From: an uncultured Rhodospirillaceae bacterium
Lineage (GTDB): Bacteria > Pseudomonadota > Alphaproteobacteria > Azospirillales > Azospirillaceae
Direction: 5' to 3'
Length of the DNA stretch: 64,000 nucleotides
Assembly (NCBI GenBank): GCA_937927415.1
Contig: CALBDS010000059.1
Coordinates: 137,439-201,438 of the forward strand
The position numbers and the translations under genes are program-made. Positions 31,659-40,263 of this stretch are shown in pieces. How positions within the stretch are numbered: the first letter of the stretch is position 1; every line of letters begins with the position of its first letter. The notes under the pieces were generated by a model. It had not been told where the DNA came from. It saw nothing but the letters and a program-made list of their open reading frames with translations, and made no database searches.

Positions 31659-32456
31659 ATGTCCGTTTTCAATAAAGCGGCGTTCTTCACAAGTTATGAC
31701 AAGTATCACTCCACTGGTTTTTATCACAAGAGATACCCCAGCCCGAACCGTCATGTTTTGGACTTCATCACCCGCCATTTGGGGAACAAAGCAGGTCACG
31801 TGGTTGATTTCGGCTCCGGATCAGGACGGTATGCGATTCCCCTGCTGGCGGAACATCCTCTGCGGCTAACCGCGTTCGATATCAGCCCTTCCGCTCTGGT
31901 TGCTTTGCAGGAGCGTGGCGACGACTTCGTTCGCCAGGGCCGGCTGACCACGGTCGGCGGAACGCTGGCGGATCTGGCACACCATTTGGATGCACAGCCG
32001 CCGGTGGATCTGGCGATGCTGATGTTCGGGGTGCTTGGACATATTTACCCTCGCGCCGAACGGGTCGCCACGCTCAAGGCGCTGGCCGACCGGCTGGCTC
32101 CCGGCGGCACGCTGATCGCCACCGTGCCCAACGCCCGCCGCCGTTTTGCCCGCGAACAGCGGGAGTGGAAGGCCAACCCCGCCGCCGCGGACGGTGAGCC
32201 GGGCGATATCCGGTACCGCCGCACCCACGGAAAGGAGACGCTGGATCTTTATTATCACCTTTATTCTCTTCCCGAATTCATCAGCGAACTGGAAGCCGCC
32301 GGGCTGAGCGTCACGGCCGTCAGCGCGGAAAGCATGCTGCCTGAACGTCCGGTCGTAACCTCGGCGGCCATGCAGATGCTGGATGCCGGTTTGCGGGCGG
32401 TGCTGCCGGTGTCTCTGGCCTATGGCTTCATGGCGGCGGCACGGCGGCGCACCTGA
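31659..32456 (+). CDS. class I SAM-dependent methyltransferase
   Basis: A 265-residue methyltransferase with motif I VVDFGSGSGRYAIPLL, the acidic strand-2 end TAFDIS, MLMFGVLGHIYP at motif II and LAPGGTLIATVPNARRRF at motif III. The N-terminus has several aromatic residues (FYHKRYPSPNRHV). It resembles small-molecule or lipid methyltransferases; the substrate is unknown. It is preceded by an AT-rich region unlike its surroundings, and the codons at its 5' end are less GC-biased than the rest of the window, a hint of horizontal acquisition. No neighbour points to a pathway. Confidence 0.8.
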   Translation: MSVFNKAAFFTSYDKYHSTGFYHKRYPSPNRHVLDFITRHLGNKAGHVVDFGSGSGRYAIPLLAEHPLRLTAFDISPSALVALQERGDDFVRQGRLTTVGGTLADLAHHLDAQPPVDLAMLMFGVLGHIYPRAERVATLKALADRLAPGGTLIATVPNARRRFAREQREWKANPAAADGEPGDIRYRRTHGKETLDLYYHLYSLPEFISELEAAGLSVTAVSAESMLPERPVVTSAAMQMLDAGLRAVLPVSLAYGFMAAARRRT

Positions 32457-32501
32457 GGCATCCCCGGCACAGGCGGGCGGTGAGAGGAGGAGAGGAGCGG
32501 A

Positions 32502-34166
32502 ATGCGGACGACCCTATGGCCACAGGCCTTCCGGATACGGGTAACGCGGGCGCTGGCCCTTCTGACCGTGATCCTGTCGGCACTGGCCGCTCCGGCCCAC
32601 GCCGACCGGCTGGACCTGATCCAGAAACGCGGCAGCCTGATCGTCGGGGTCAAGAGCGACTATCCCCCCTTCGGCATGCTCGACGCCGACGGCAAGCTGG
32701 TGGGGTTCGAGGCCGATCTGGCCCACGACATCGCCGAGAAAATGGGGCTGGCGCTGGACCTGCGGTCGGTCACCAGCGCCAACCGGCTGCAAAAGCTGGA
32801 AGACGGTGCGGTCGATCTCATCGTCGCCACCCTGGGCGACACCCAGCAGCGCCGGCAGATCGCCACCCTGATCGAGCCGAACTATTACGCCAGCGGCGTC
32901 AACATCCTGACCCGCAAGGATTCCGGCATCACGCAATGGTCCGACCTGCGCGGGCGCAAGGTGTGCGCCACCCAGGGCGCGCTGTACAACAAGGCCATGG
33001 CCCAGCGGTATCTGCTGGACCTTCAGGTGTTCAACGGCACCCGTGACACCAAGCTGGCCCTGCGCGATGGGCGGTGCGTGGGGTACATGTACGACGACAC
33101 CTCCATCGCCAACGACCTGCTGCAGCCGGAATGGCAGGATTACGGCATGCCGCTGGCATCGGCCATGATTTCCCCCTGGGCCATCGCCATCGCCCGCGCC
33201 GAGAAGGGCGGGCGGCTGGAAACCATGCTGGGCAACATCGTTGCCGACTGGCACCGCTCGGGCCGGCTGATCGCGCTGGAGGCCAAGGCCAAGCTGCCCC
33301 CCAGCGATTTCCTGGCCAAGGCGAACACCCTGTGGAACGCCAAGGAGGTGGACGGGCAGCCGGTGTGCCAGCGCCTGCCGTCCGGCGCCTGGCCGGTGCA
33401 GTGCCGCAACAAGGCGCTGCTGAGTTCCACCGACGTGGGCGGCCTTTACGGCCTGTCGCTGATGATCCGGGAAAAGACCGGCTTCAACATCACCCTGCTG
33501 CACGATCATTATGACCAGCGCCTGTTTCTGACCGGCCTGCTGACCACGCTGGAAATGGTGCTGGTGTGCATCGTGGGCAGCGTTGCCATCGGCTTTGCCG
33601 GGGCGGCGCTGATGCGGGTGCGCAACCCGGTGGTGCGCGGTCTGACGGTGACGATCGCCACCTTTGCCCGGATGACCCCGCCGCTGCTGCAGATCTACGT
33701 GGTGTTCTTCGGCATCGGCAGCTACGTGGTCACCCGTTACGGGTGGAGCTTCGACGGTTTCGTGGTCGCCGCCGCGGCGCTGTCGCTGTACGCCGGTGCG
33801 TCCAACGCCTTTTCCATCGCCACCGCGCTCAAGCTGGCGGCACCCACCCATGGCGGCAATCCTCGCCATTACCGGACCGAGGTCTTTCGGCTGGCCTATG
33901 TGCCGGTGATGGCGGCGTCGGTCAATGTGGTGAAGGCGACCGGCATGGCCAGCACCATCGCCGTCCCCGAACTGATCTATGCCTCGACCGGCATCCTGGC
34001 CGAACAGGGCAACGCCGATGTGATGATTAACCTGCTGATGCTGGTCTATTTCCTGATCGTTCTGGCGGTGGTCCGGCTGTTCTCGCTGGCCGAGCGCCGG
34101 ATCATGGGATCGGCGGTTCCCGTCGGTTCCGATGGCGCCATCGAAGCGGAAGGACAGAAGTCATGA
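32502..34166 (+). CDS. polar amino-acid ABC importer: binding protein fused to permease
   Basis: A 554-residue fusion. A signal/anchor helix (about 15-34, ending APAHA) leads to a type 3 periplasmic binding domain (about 38-300), beginning LDLIQKRGSLIVGVKSDYPPFGM and including VATLGDTQQRRQIA, typical of amino-acid binding proteins. From about residue 345 there is an ABC permease domain with five or so helices and the ATPase-contact loop VVKATGMASTIAVPELIYAS. Binding protein and permease are on one chain, so the ligand site is tethered to the pore. The second permease gene overlaps by ATGA. No ATP-binding subunit is encoded in the window; one must be borrowed. The neighbours gabD/gabT suggest a GABA-like or other amino-acid substrate. 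Confidence 0.88.
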   Translation: MRTTLWPQAFRIRVTRALALLTVILSALAAPAHADRLDLIQKRGSLIVGVKSDYPPFGMLDADGKLVGFEADLAHDIAEKMGLALDLRSVTSANRLQKLEDGAVDLIVATLGDTQQRRQIATLIEPNYYASGVNILTRKDSGITQWSDLRGRKVCATQGALYNKAMAQRYLLDLQVFNGTRDTKLALRDGRCVGYMYDDTSIANDLLQPEWQDYGMPLASAMISPWAIAIARAEKGGRLETMLGNIVADWHRSGRLIALEAKAKLPPSDFLAKANTLWNAKEVDGQPVCQRLPSGAWPVQCRNKALLSSTDVGGLYGLSLMIREKTGFNITLLHDHYDQRLFLTGLLTTLEMVLVCIVGSVAIGFAGAALMRVRNPVVRGLTVTIATFARMTPPLLQIYVVFFGIGSYVVTRYGWSFDGFVVAAAALSLYAGASNAFSIATALKLAAPTHGGNPRHYRTEVFRLAYVPVMAASVNVVKATGMASTIAVPELIYASTGILAEQGNADVMINLLMLVYFLIVLAVVRLFSLAERRIMGSAVPVGSDGAIEAEGQKS

Positions 34167-34795
34167 GTTTCGATGCCATCCTCCACACCCTGGTGACCTG
34201 GACCCCGTATCTGGCCGAAGGCTTCGTGTGGAACATCCTGGTGTCGCTGGTGTCGATGATCGTCGGCACGGTGATCGGCGGCGGTCTGGCGCTGCTGCGC
34301 CTGTCGCCGCGGCGGATTCTGGTGCGGTTCAGCCTGGGGGTGACCGAGGTTTGCCGCAACATCCCCACCTTCGTGTTCCTTTTTTATCTGGCCTACATCA
34401 TCCCGGTGGAAATCGTCTATGACGGCGGGGTGTTCAGCTTTCCCGCGTGGCTGAAGGCCGCCCTGGCCCTGTCGGTGGCGGTGGTGGGCTTCGTGTCCGA
34501 CAACCTGTCGGTGGCGCTGCGGGAATGGCGGGCGGGGCATGTCATGTCCGCGCTGCTGTTCATCCCCAATTGGACCTCCTATCTGCTCATCATCATCATG
34601 GCATCCAGCACCGCGTCGGTGATCGGCGTGGGCGAGATCGTGTCGCGCTGCAACACCGTGATTGCCGCGGTGGGCAACAACGACCTGATGCTGTGGATCT
34701 ATCTGTACGCCATGCTGTGGTTCTTCCTGTTCAGTTTCCCCCTGACCGTGCTGATGAACACCATCAAGGCCCGGATGCAGAAGCGGGCGGTGTGA
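34163..34795 (+). CDS. amino-acid ABC transporter permease
   Basis: A 210-residue HisM/GlnP-type permease with about five membrane helices. The periplasmic/cytoplasmic sequence EVCRNIPTFVFLFYLAYI is the family signature after helix 2, and the coupling loop lies near ALLFIPNWTSYLLIIIMAS and SVIGVGEIVSRCN. It pairs with the permease half of the preceding fusion to form the importer channel. The ATG overlaps the preceding stop by four bases, and the gene for the chimeric channel starts 24 bases after its stop. Confidence 0.88.
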   Translation: MSFDAILHTLVTWTPYLAEGFVWNILVSLVSMIVGTVIGGGLALLRLSPRRILVRFSLGVTEVCRNIPTFVFLFYLAYIIPVEIVYDGGVFSFPAWLKAALALSVAVVGFVSDNLSVALREWRAGHVMSALLFIPNWTSYLLIIIMASSTASVIGVGEIVSRCNTVIAAVGNNDLMLWIYLYAMLWFFLFSFPLTVLMNTIKARMQKRAV

Positions 34796-34819
34796 CCGTT
34801 TGACCCGGAGAGTAAGCCG

Positions 34820-37800
34820 ATGAAGAAGAAGGGGGTGATCCTGGCCGCCGGGGCGGTGGGGCTGATGGTTCTTGCGGTCATCTGGGGGGCCGTTTCCCCG
34901 GCCTTCGCACCGGGACCGTTGCGGGAACTGGCCCGGACCCTGGGGCTGAGCCACGGGCCGGCGGGGGCGCCGATCACGCTGGCCGTGGCGGTGGACAACC
35001 CCGTGCCGGGCGGAACGGGGGCCACCATCGTCAACGGCATGCAGCTTCTGATCGACGACGTGAACCGCAACGGCGGCATCCAGGGCCGTCCGCTGCGGAT
35101 CGAGGTCTATGACGACGCCGGTTCCCCCCAGCGCAGCCGCGAGGTGGCGGAGGCGATCGGCGCCCGCTCCCCCGCCGTGGCGGTGATCGGCCACCGGCTG
35201 AGCGGACCGTCCAAGGCGGCGGGGGAGATCTATGCCCGCCATGGCATCGTCGCCATTTCCCCCGCCTCCACGTCGGTGGATGTGACCGCGGGGAATCCCT
35301 GGTTCTTCCGCACCGCCTTCAACAATGATTTCCTCGGGCGCTTCATCACCCGCTATCTGCACGCGGTCATCACCCCGCGCCAGCCGGTGGTGCTGGTCAG
35401 CGGCCATCACAGCTATGGTCAATGGCTGCTGGACCTGATCCGGTCGGAAGCGGGCAGCATCGGCATGCCGGTTTCCGCCCCGATTCTGGCCGACGCCGCC
35501 GACACCCCGGAAAACCACGCCGCCATCCAGACGGTGGTGGACACCCTGCGCGCGGTCACCGACGGGCCGCGGGTGCTGTTCCTGTCGCAATACCCGGAAG
35601 AGGCGGTGCCGCTGATCCGCGCGGTGCGCGACGCCGGCCTGAACGACGTGGTGGTCTTCGGCCCCGATTCTTTAGACCGCATGGATTTCCCCACCCTGTT
35701 CCGCGGCCTGCCGCAGGAGCAGCGGACCCCCGGCTATTACACCAACGGCGTCATCATCGCCTCGTCCCTGGTGTACGACACCGCCGGGCGCGCGGCCGGG
35801 TTTTTCCGTGAAACCTATGTCCGCCGTTTCGGCGCCGAACCCGACTGGCGCGCTGCCCTGGCCTATGACGCCGGGAAGGCGGTGGTTGCCGCCCTGCGCG
35901 GGGCCATGGAAGAGGACACCCCCGACCAGGAACGCCCCCTGGCCGAGGTGCGCAAGGCGGTGCGCGACCGGCTGGCCGCCATCGACAGCATCGCAAACGC
36001 GGTGGACGGCATCGCCGGCCCGGTGTTCTTCAACGCAGAGGGCGACGCCAACCGCCCGGCGGGCATCGCCCGCTATCAGAACGGGCGGATCGTCTCGGCC
36101 TTCGACCAGTTCCAGGCACTGCGCACCCTGCCCGACGGCACCCGGCTGGACGATCTGGTCCGGGCCGGGCAGATCATCGATGTGGACGGACGGCTGTATC
36201 AGCGCACGCAGGTGGTGTTCAGCGGCCTGTTGCTGCAGGACATCCCCCGGATCGACCTGTCGGCCATGTCGGCGGATGTGACCGGCGAGATGTGGGTGCG
36301 CTACGCCCGCGGCCACACCACCGAAGCCCCCGACCCGATGGACGTGACCTTCCTCAACGCCCTTGGTCCGGTGAAGCTGGAGCCGCTGGCCGAGGAGGTG
36401 GCCGACGGCGGCATCGTCTACAAGCGCCAGCGGTTCAGCGGCAGTTTCCGGGTCGATTTCGTGCCGGGCATGCGATCCTACCGCCATCCCATGGTCGGGG
36501 TGGAGTTCCGTCACCGCACCGTTCCGTCCAACCGGCTGTTGTATGTCGCCGATTTGCAGGGCATGGGGATGACCGGCGGCATCGGCTACACCGGCGTGGT
36601 GGGGCGTCTGGCCCCGGCGCTGGAAACCCAGGGGTGGAGCCTGCGCGAAGGCACCGTGTTCCAGGGCGTGGAGATGGTGTCCAGCCTGGGCGATCCGCGT
36701 TATCTGAGCCAGCCGTCGGGGGCCGTTCCCTATTCCACCTTCGTCGCCGTCGTGCGGCTGGGGGATGTGGCCACCCTGTCCCTGTCGGCGATTCCGCCGG
36801 ACCTGCGCGCCCTGATCGTTCTGGGGGGGCTGGCCGTGCTGATCCTGATCGCCATGGGGGATGTGTGCTGGCCGGGGCTGCGGCTGTCGCCGACGCTGAT
36901 CGTCGGTGAGATCCTGATCGTCGCCATGGTTCTGGCGGTCGCCAAGGAAATCACCATCGACGCCCTGCAGAACGAATTGCCGTTCCAGCTTCTCGATGGG
37001 ATCGAACGGCTGTACAGCATGAGCTGGTGGTTGGCGGGGGCCTATTTCCTGACGCTGATCCTGCGCCGGTTCGGCTGGGAACCGCTGGAGCGCAAGAGCG
37101 GACGGGCGGTCCCGGCCATCCTGAAGCATTTCATGACCACGGTCATCGTGCTGCTGGCGGTGTTCGGCATCATCGCCTTCGTCTTCCACCAGCCGCTGAC
37201 CAGCCTGCTGGCCACGTCCGGCCTGCTGACCCTCATCATCGGGCTGGCGGTGCAATCGAACATCGCCAACATCTTCGCCGGCATCATCCTCAGCCTGGAA
37301 CGGCCGTTTTCCATCGGCGACACCATCAAGTTCGGCGATATGGACCCGGCCCGCGTGTTCGATATGTCGTGGCGCACCACCCGGCTTGAGGACGGGTTCG
37401 GCTATATCCGCTCCATTCCCAACAGCAAGGTGGCGGAAAGCACGGTCATCAACTATTCCCGCCGCACGCCGGCCCGCGATTTCCAGCATGTGCTGTTGCC
37501 GCCGGAGGTTTCGCCGGAAAAGGCGCTGACCATCATGGCCCGCGCCCTGACGGGTTGCCGCAAGACGGTGCAGGATGGCAACTACGGCACCAGCTTCCTG
37601 GGGCTGCATGTGGTGGGCAACATCACCGCCGCCCGCTATTCCGTCTCCTACAATGTGGACGATTATTTCCTGCGGTGGGGGGCGCGTGAAGAGGTGGCGC
37701 TGCGCGTCTGGCAGGCCCTGGCGGCGGAGGGCATTCCCGCCCAGATCGACAACCTGCGCCTGCCCGACGAGAAGCCGAAGGCGGCGGATGCGGAGACACC

Positions 37801-37831
37801 CCCCGTTCCCGCCCCGGCCGCGGTGCTGTGA
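34820..37831 (+). CDS. chimeric channel: type-I binding domain + pLGIC-like beta-sandwich + MscS pore
   Basis: A 1003-residue protein. Residues 1-29 are a signal/anchor helix. Residues ~52-435 form a Leu/Ile/Val-type periplasmic binding domain (ITLAVAVDNPVPGGTGATIV, YARHGIVAISPASTS, VVVFGPDSLDRMDFP). Residues ~463-655 look like the extracellular beta-sandwich of pentameric ligand-gated channels: VVFSGLLLQDIPRIDLSAMS, EMWVRYARG, DVTFLNAL, YKRQRFSGSFRVDF followed by MVGVEFRH, then GWSL. Helices lie at about 663-681, 692-709, 733-750 and 770-790. The MscS pore helix and beta domain occupy 794-884 (LAVQSNIANIFAGIILSLERPF, IPNSK). Binding domain and beta-sandwich should be periplasmic and the MscS vestibule cytoplasmic. 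I infer a ligand-gated MscS-type channel. It follows the importer genes by 24 bases, so a shared ligand is likely. Confidence 0.85.
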   Translation: MKKKGVILAAGAVGLMVLAVIWGAVSPAFAPGPLRELARTLGLSHGPAGAPITLAVAVDNPVPGGTGATIVNGMQLLIDDVNRNGGIQGRPLRIEVYDDAGSPQRSREVAEAIGARSPAVAVIGHRLSGPSKAAGEIYARHGIVAISPASTSVDVTAGNPWFFRTAFNNDFLGRFITRYLHAVITPRQPVVLVSGHHSYGQWLLDLIRSEAGSIGMPVSAPILADAADTPENHAAIQTVVDTLRAVTDGPRVLFLSQYPEEAVPLIRAVRDAGLNDVVVFGPDSLDRMDFPTLFRGLPQEQRTPGYYTNGVIIASSLVYDTAGRAAGFFRETYVRRFGAEPDWRAALAYDAGKAVVAALRGAMEEDTPDQERPLAEVRKAVRDRLAAIDSIANAVDGIAGPVFFNAEGDANRPAGIARYQNGRIVSAFDQFQALRTLPDGTRLDDLVRAGQIIDVDGRLYQRTQVVFSGLLLQDIPRIDLSAMSADVTGEMWVRYARGHTTEAPDPMDVTFLNALGPVKLEPLAEEVADGGIVYKRQRFSGSFRVDFVPGMRSYRHPMVGVEFRHRTVPSNRLLYVADLQGMGMTGGIGYTGVVGRLAPALETQGWSLREGTVFQGVEMVSSLGDPRYLSQPSGAVPYSTFVAVVRLGDVATLSLSAIPPDLRALIVLGGLAVLILIAMGDVCWPGLRLSPTLIVGEILIVAMVLAVAKEITIDALQNELPFQLLDGIERLYSMSWWLAGAYFLTLILRRFGWEPLERKSGRAVPAILKHFMTTVIVLLAVFGIIAFVFHQPLTSLLATSGLLTLIIGLAVQSNIANIFAGIILSLERPFSIGDTIKFGDMDPARVFDMSWRTTRLEDGFGYIRSIPNSKVAESTVINYSRRTPARDFQHVLLPPEVSPEKALTIMARALTGCRKTVQDGNYGTSFLGLHVVGNITAARYSVSYNVDDYFLRWGAREEVALRVWQALAAEGIPAQIDNLRLPDEKPKAADAETPPVPAPAAVL

Positions 37832-37844
37832 ACGGAGAACGGGA

Positions 37845-38438
37845 TCAGAGATAGGGCGGGGTGCAGGCGCTGATGATTTCGCATTCCTCGCCGCTGATGT
37901 TGCGGAAGCGGTGGGGAATGCGGCTGTCGAAAAGATAGGCGTCGCCGGCCCGCAGGATCTCCTTGCGGTCGCCAACGGTCAGTTCGATCTCGCCGCGGAT
38001 GACGATGCCGCCCTCTTCCGATTCGTGCTGCAGCATGGTGCGCCCGCCGGTGTCGGCGCCGGGGGCGTAGTGTTCGTGCAGCACTTGCAGGTTCCGCCCG
38101 CGCAGGTCGCCGACCTGCCGGAAGGAGATCTGCCCGACCTTGCCCTTGACCGGAATGCTGGTCAGTTCGATCAACTCCTCCCGGCGGTAGAAGATCTGTT
38201 CGGCCGGCGGCAGGTCGTCGGTGCTGAAAAATTCGGCCAAAGTCATGGGGATACCCTGCAAAACCTTGCGCAGGGACGAGACGGACGGGCTGCAGCGGTT
38301 CTGTTCGATCAGCGAAATGGTGCCGTTGGTCACACCGGCCCGTTGGGCCAGTTGCCGCTGGGACAGGCCGTTGGTCTCCCGCACCAGCTTCAGCCGTGCG
38401 CCGACGTCGAAATCCATGGACGCTTCCACCGTACCCAT
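37845..38438 (-). CDS. XRE-family regulator with cupin domain (PuuR-like)
   Basis: A 197-residue regulator. The N-terminal helix-turn-helix (about 10-65) contains LSQRQLAQRAGVTNGTISLIEQNRCSPS, and the C-terminal cupin domain (about 110-190) contains EGGIVIRGEIELTVG and GDAYLFDSRIPHRFRN. This two-domain layout is that of PuuR and related repressors of polyamine, GABA and amino-acid breakdown genes. It is transcribed divergently from gabD, with a palindrome at 38562-38577 between them. The start may be the ATG at 38438 or at 38417; neither has a strong ribosome-binding site. The 3' end faces the channel gene 13 bases away. Confidence 0.88.
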   Translation of the reverse strand: MGTVEASMDFDVGARLKLVRETNGLSQRQLAQRAGVTNGTISLIEQNRCSPSVSSLRKVLQGIPMTLAEFFSTDDLPPAEQIFYRREELIELTSIPVKGKVGQISFRQVGDLRGRNLQVLHEHYAPGADTGGRTMLQHESEEGGIVIRGEIELTVGDRKEILRAGDAYLFDSRIPHRFRNISGEECEIISACTPPYL

Positions 38439-38559
38439 CTCCCCACACTGTCCCGCGGGCGGCCGGCCACCCGCCGGATGCCGATTGCCTTTCCCCTTGG
38501 AAACGCTACCTTATTACAGAAAATCCGTCACCAAAAAGCGGCTTTCCCCCATACAGGTG

Positions 38560-38588
38560 TTGTTTAAATTATTAAACGCAGCTAAGCT
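38560..38588 (+). promoter_or_regulatory. candidate gabD promoter overlapping operator
   Basis: TTGTTT at 38560-38565 and TAAGCT at 38583-38588 with a 17-base spacer. The -35 element and spacer overlap the palindrome at 38562-38577, so binding of the XRE-cupin regulator there would block RNA polymerase. Transcription starts ahead of gabD at 38631. Confidence 0.45.
38562..38577. promoter_or_regulatory. palindromic operator for the XRE-cupin regulator
   Basis: GTTTAA, a 4-base AT centre and TTAAAC form a perfect inverted repeat in AT-rich DNA between the divergent regulator and gabD genes. XRE-cupin repressors usually recognise AT-rich GTTTA/TAAAC-type palindromes, and this is the only such site in the intergenic region. 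Confidence 0.55.
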
Positions 38589-38630
38589 CTGTTCCGTCCA
38601 CGAACCTTTGAGATAGGAAGCGGTGTCTTC

Positions 38631-40091
38631 ATGGTGACGCTCAGCGATTCGACCCTCCTTCGCACGCAATCCTACATCAACGGGGCGTGGCGCGACGGCC
38701 CCGGCGGCCGCACGTTCCCGGTGACCAACCCGGCGACCGGCGCGGTTCTGGCCCATGTGGCCGATCTGGGCGCGGACGAGACGCGGGAAGCCATCGCCGC
38801 CGCCAACGCCGCCTGGCCGGCGTGGCGGGCCAAGACCGCCAAGGAGCGGGCGGCCATCCTGCGCAAATGGTACGATCTGATCCTGGCGGCCCAGGAGGAT
38901 CTGGCCCAGCTGATGACCGCGGAACAGGGAAAACCCCTGACCGAGGCCCGCGGGGAGGTGATTTACGGCGCCAGCTTCATCGAATGGTTTGCCGAAGAGG
39001 GCAAGCGCATCTATGGCGACGTGATCCCCACCCACAAGCAGGGCACCCGTCTGGTGGTGCTGAAGGAACCGATCGGCGTGGTGGGTGCCATCACCCCGTG
39101 GAACTTCCCCAACGCCATGATCACCCGCAAGGTGGCCCCGGCACTGGCCGCCGGCTGCCCCGTGGTCGTCAAGCCGGCGGAGGACACGCCGCTGTCGGCG
39201 CTGGCGCTGGCGGTGCTGGCCGAGCGTGCGGGAATCCCCGCCGGGGTGTTTAATATCATAACCGGGTCCGACGCCCCCGCCATCGGCGGCGAACTGACCG
39301 GCAACCCCCTGGTGCGCAAGGTGTCGTTCACCGGCTCCACCGAAGTGGGCAAGATTCTGATGCGCCAGTGCGCCGGCACCGTGAAGAAGGTGTCGCTGGA
39401 ACTGGGCGGCAACGCGCCGTTCATCGTGTTCGACGACGCCGACCTGGATGCGGCGGTGGCCGGCGCCATGGCGTCGAAGTACCGCAATTCCGGCCAGACC
39501 TGCGTGTGCGCCAACCGCCTGCTGGTCCAGTCCGGTGTCTATGACGCCTTCGCGGCCAAGCTGGCGGCGGCGGTGGAAGCCATCCGTGTCGGCAACGGTG
39601 CGGAGGCCGGCATCCAGCAGGGGCCGATGATCAACGAACCCGCGGTCGCCAAGGTCGAAGAACTGCTGGCCGACGCGGTGGGCAAGGGTGCCACGGTCAT
39701 CACCGGCGGCAAGCGCCACGCTCTGGGCCAGACCTTCTTCGAACCGACCGTGGTGACCAACGTGACCCCCGCCATGCGGGTGGCGCGGGAAGAGATCTTC
39801 GGCCCGGTGGCGCCGCTGTTCCGTTTCGAAACGGAAGAGGAGGCGATCCGCATGGCCAACGACACCGAATTCGGTCTGGCGGCGTATTTCTATTCCACCA
39901 ACCTGGGCCGTGTGTGGCGCGTGGCCGAGGGGCTGGAATACGGCATCGTCGGCATCAACGAAGGCATCATTTCCAACGAAGTGGCCCCGTTCGGCGGCGT
40001 GAAGGAGAGCGGCATCGGCCGCGAAGGCTCCCACTACGGCATCGACGACTTCGTGGAAATCAAATACCTCTGCATGGGCCTCGGCGCCTGA
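38631..40091 (+). CDS. gabD: NAD(P)-dependent succinate-semialdehyde dehydrogenase
   Basis: A 486-residue aldehyde dehydrogenase of the GabD type. Key parts are PWNFPNAM (coenzyme-binding), FTGSTEVGK, the general-base Glu in LELGGNAP, the nucleophile Cys in NSGQTCVCANR, and EEIFGPV near the C-terminus. It oxidises succinate semialdehyde to succinate, the second step of GABA breakdown. The partner gabT follows after a 172-base spacer with a dispersed repeat. The ribosome-binding site AGGAAG lies 11 bases ahead of ATG. Control by the divergent XRE-cupin protein is likely. Confidence 0.93.
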   Translation: MVTLSDSTLLRTQSYINGAWRDGPGGRTFPVTNPATGAVLAHVADLGADETREAIAAANAAWPAWRAKTAKERAAILRKWYDLILAAQEDLAQLMTAEQGKPLTEARGEVIYGASFIEWFAEEGKRIYGDVIPTHKQGTRLVVLKEPIGVVGAITPWNFPNAMITRKVAPALAAGCPVVVKPAEDTPLSALALAVLAERAGIPAGVFNIITGSDAPAIGGELTGNPLVRKVSFTGSTEVGKILMRQCAGTVKKVSLELGGNAPFIVFDDADLDAAVAGAMASKYRNSGQTCVCANRLLVQSGVYDAFAAKLAAAVEAIRVGNGAEAGIQQGPMINEPAVAKVEELLADAVGKGATVITGGKRHALGQTFFEPTVVTNVTPAMRVAREEIFGPVAPLFRFETEEEAIRMANDTEFGLAAYFYSTNLGRVWRVAEGLEYGIVGINEGIISNEVAPFGGVKESGIGREGSHYGIDDFVEIKYLCMGLGA

Positions 40092-40116
40092 TCTTCCCCT
40101 GATTTCCCTGGGGGTT

Positions 40117-40173
40117 CCAAGGGCCATCCGGCCCTTGGCCGGGGAAGCGTGAAGGGGGAGGCACCCCCTTCAC
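40117..40173. repeat. two-hairpin intergenic repeat, copy 2
   Basis: Hairpin A: arms 40117-40125 (CCAAGGGCC) and 40130-40138, identical to the stem at 17211-17231. Hairpin B: arms 40149-40158 (GTGAAGGGGG) and 40164-40173, a 10-bp stem. It lies between gabD and gabT in the same order of hairpins as the copy at 17211. Confidence 0.7.
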
Positions 40174-40263
40174 AACACCAATCCATTGCCTGCCTTTTCC
40201 CAAAAAACCCACCCGTGCCCGGGCCGGGAACGCCCCCGCACGCCCAACCTCCGAGGGATCGTT

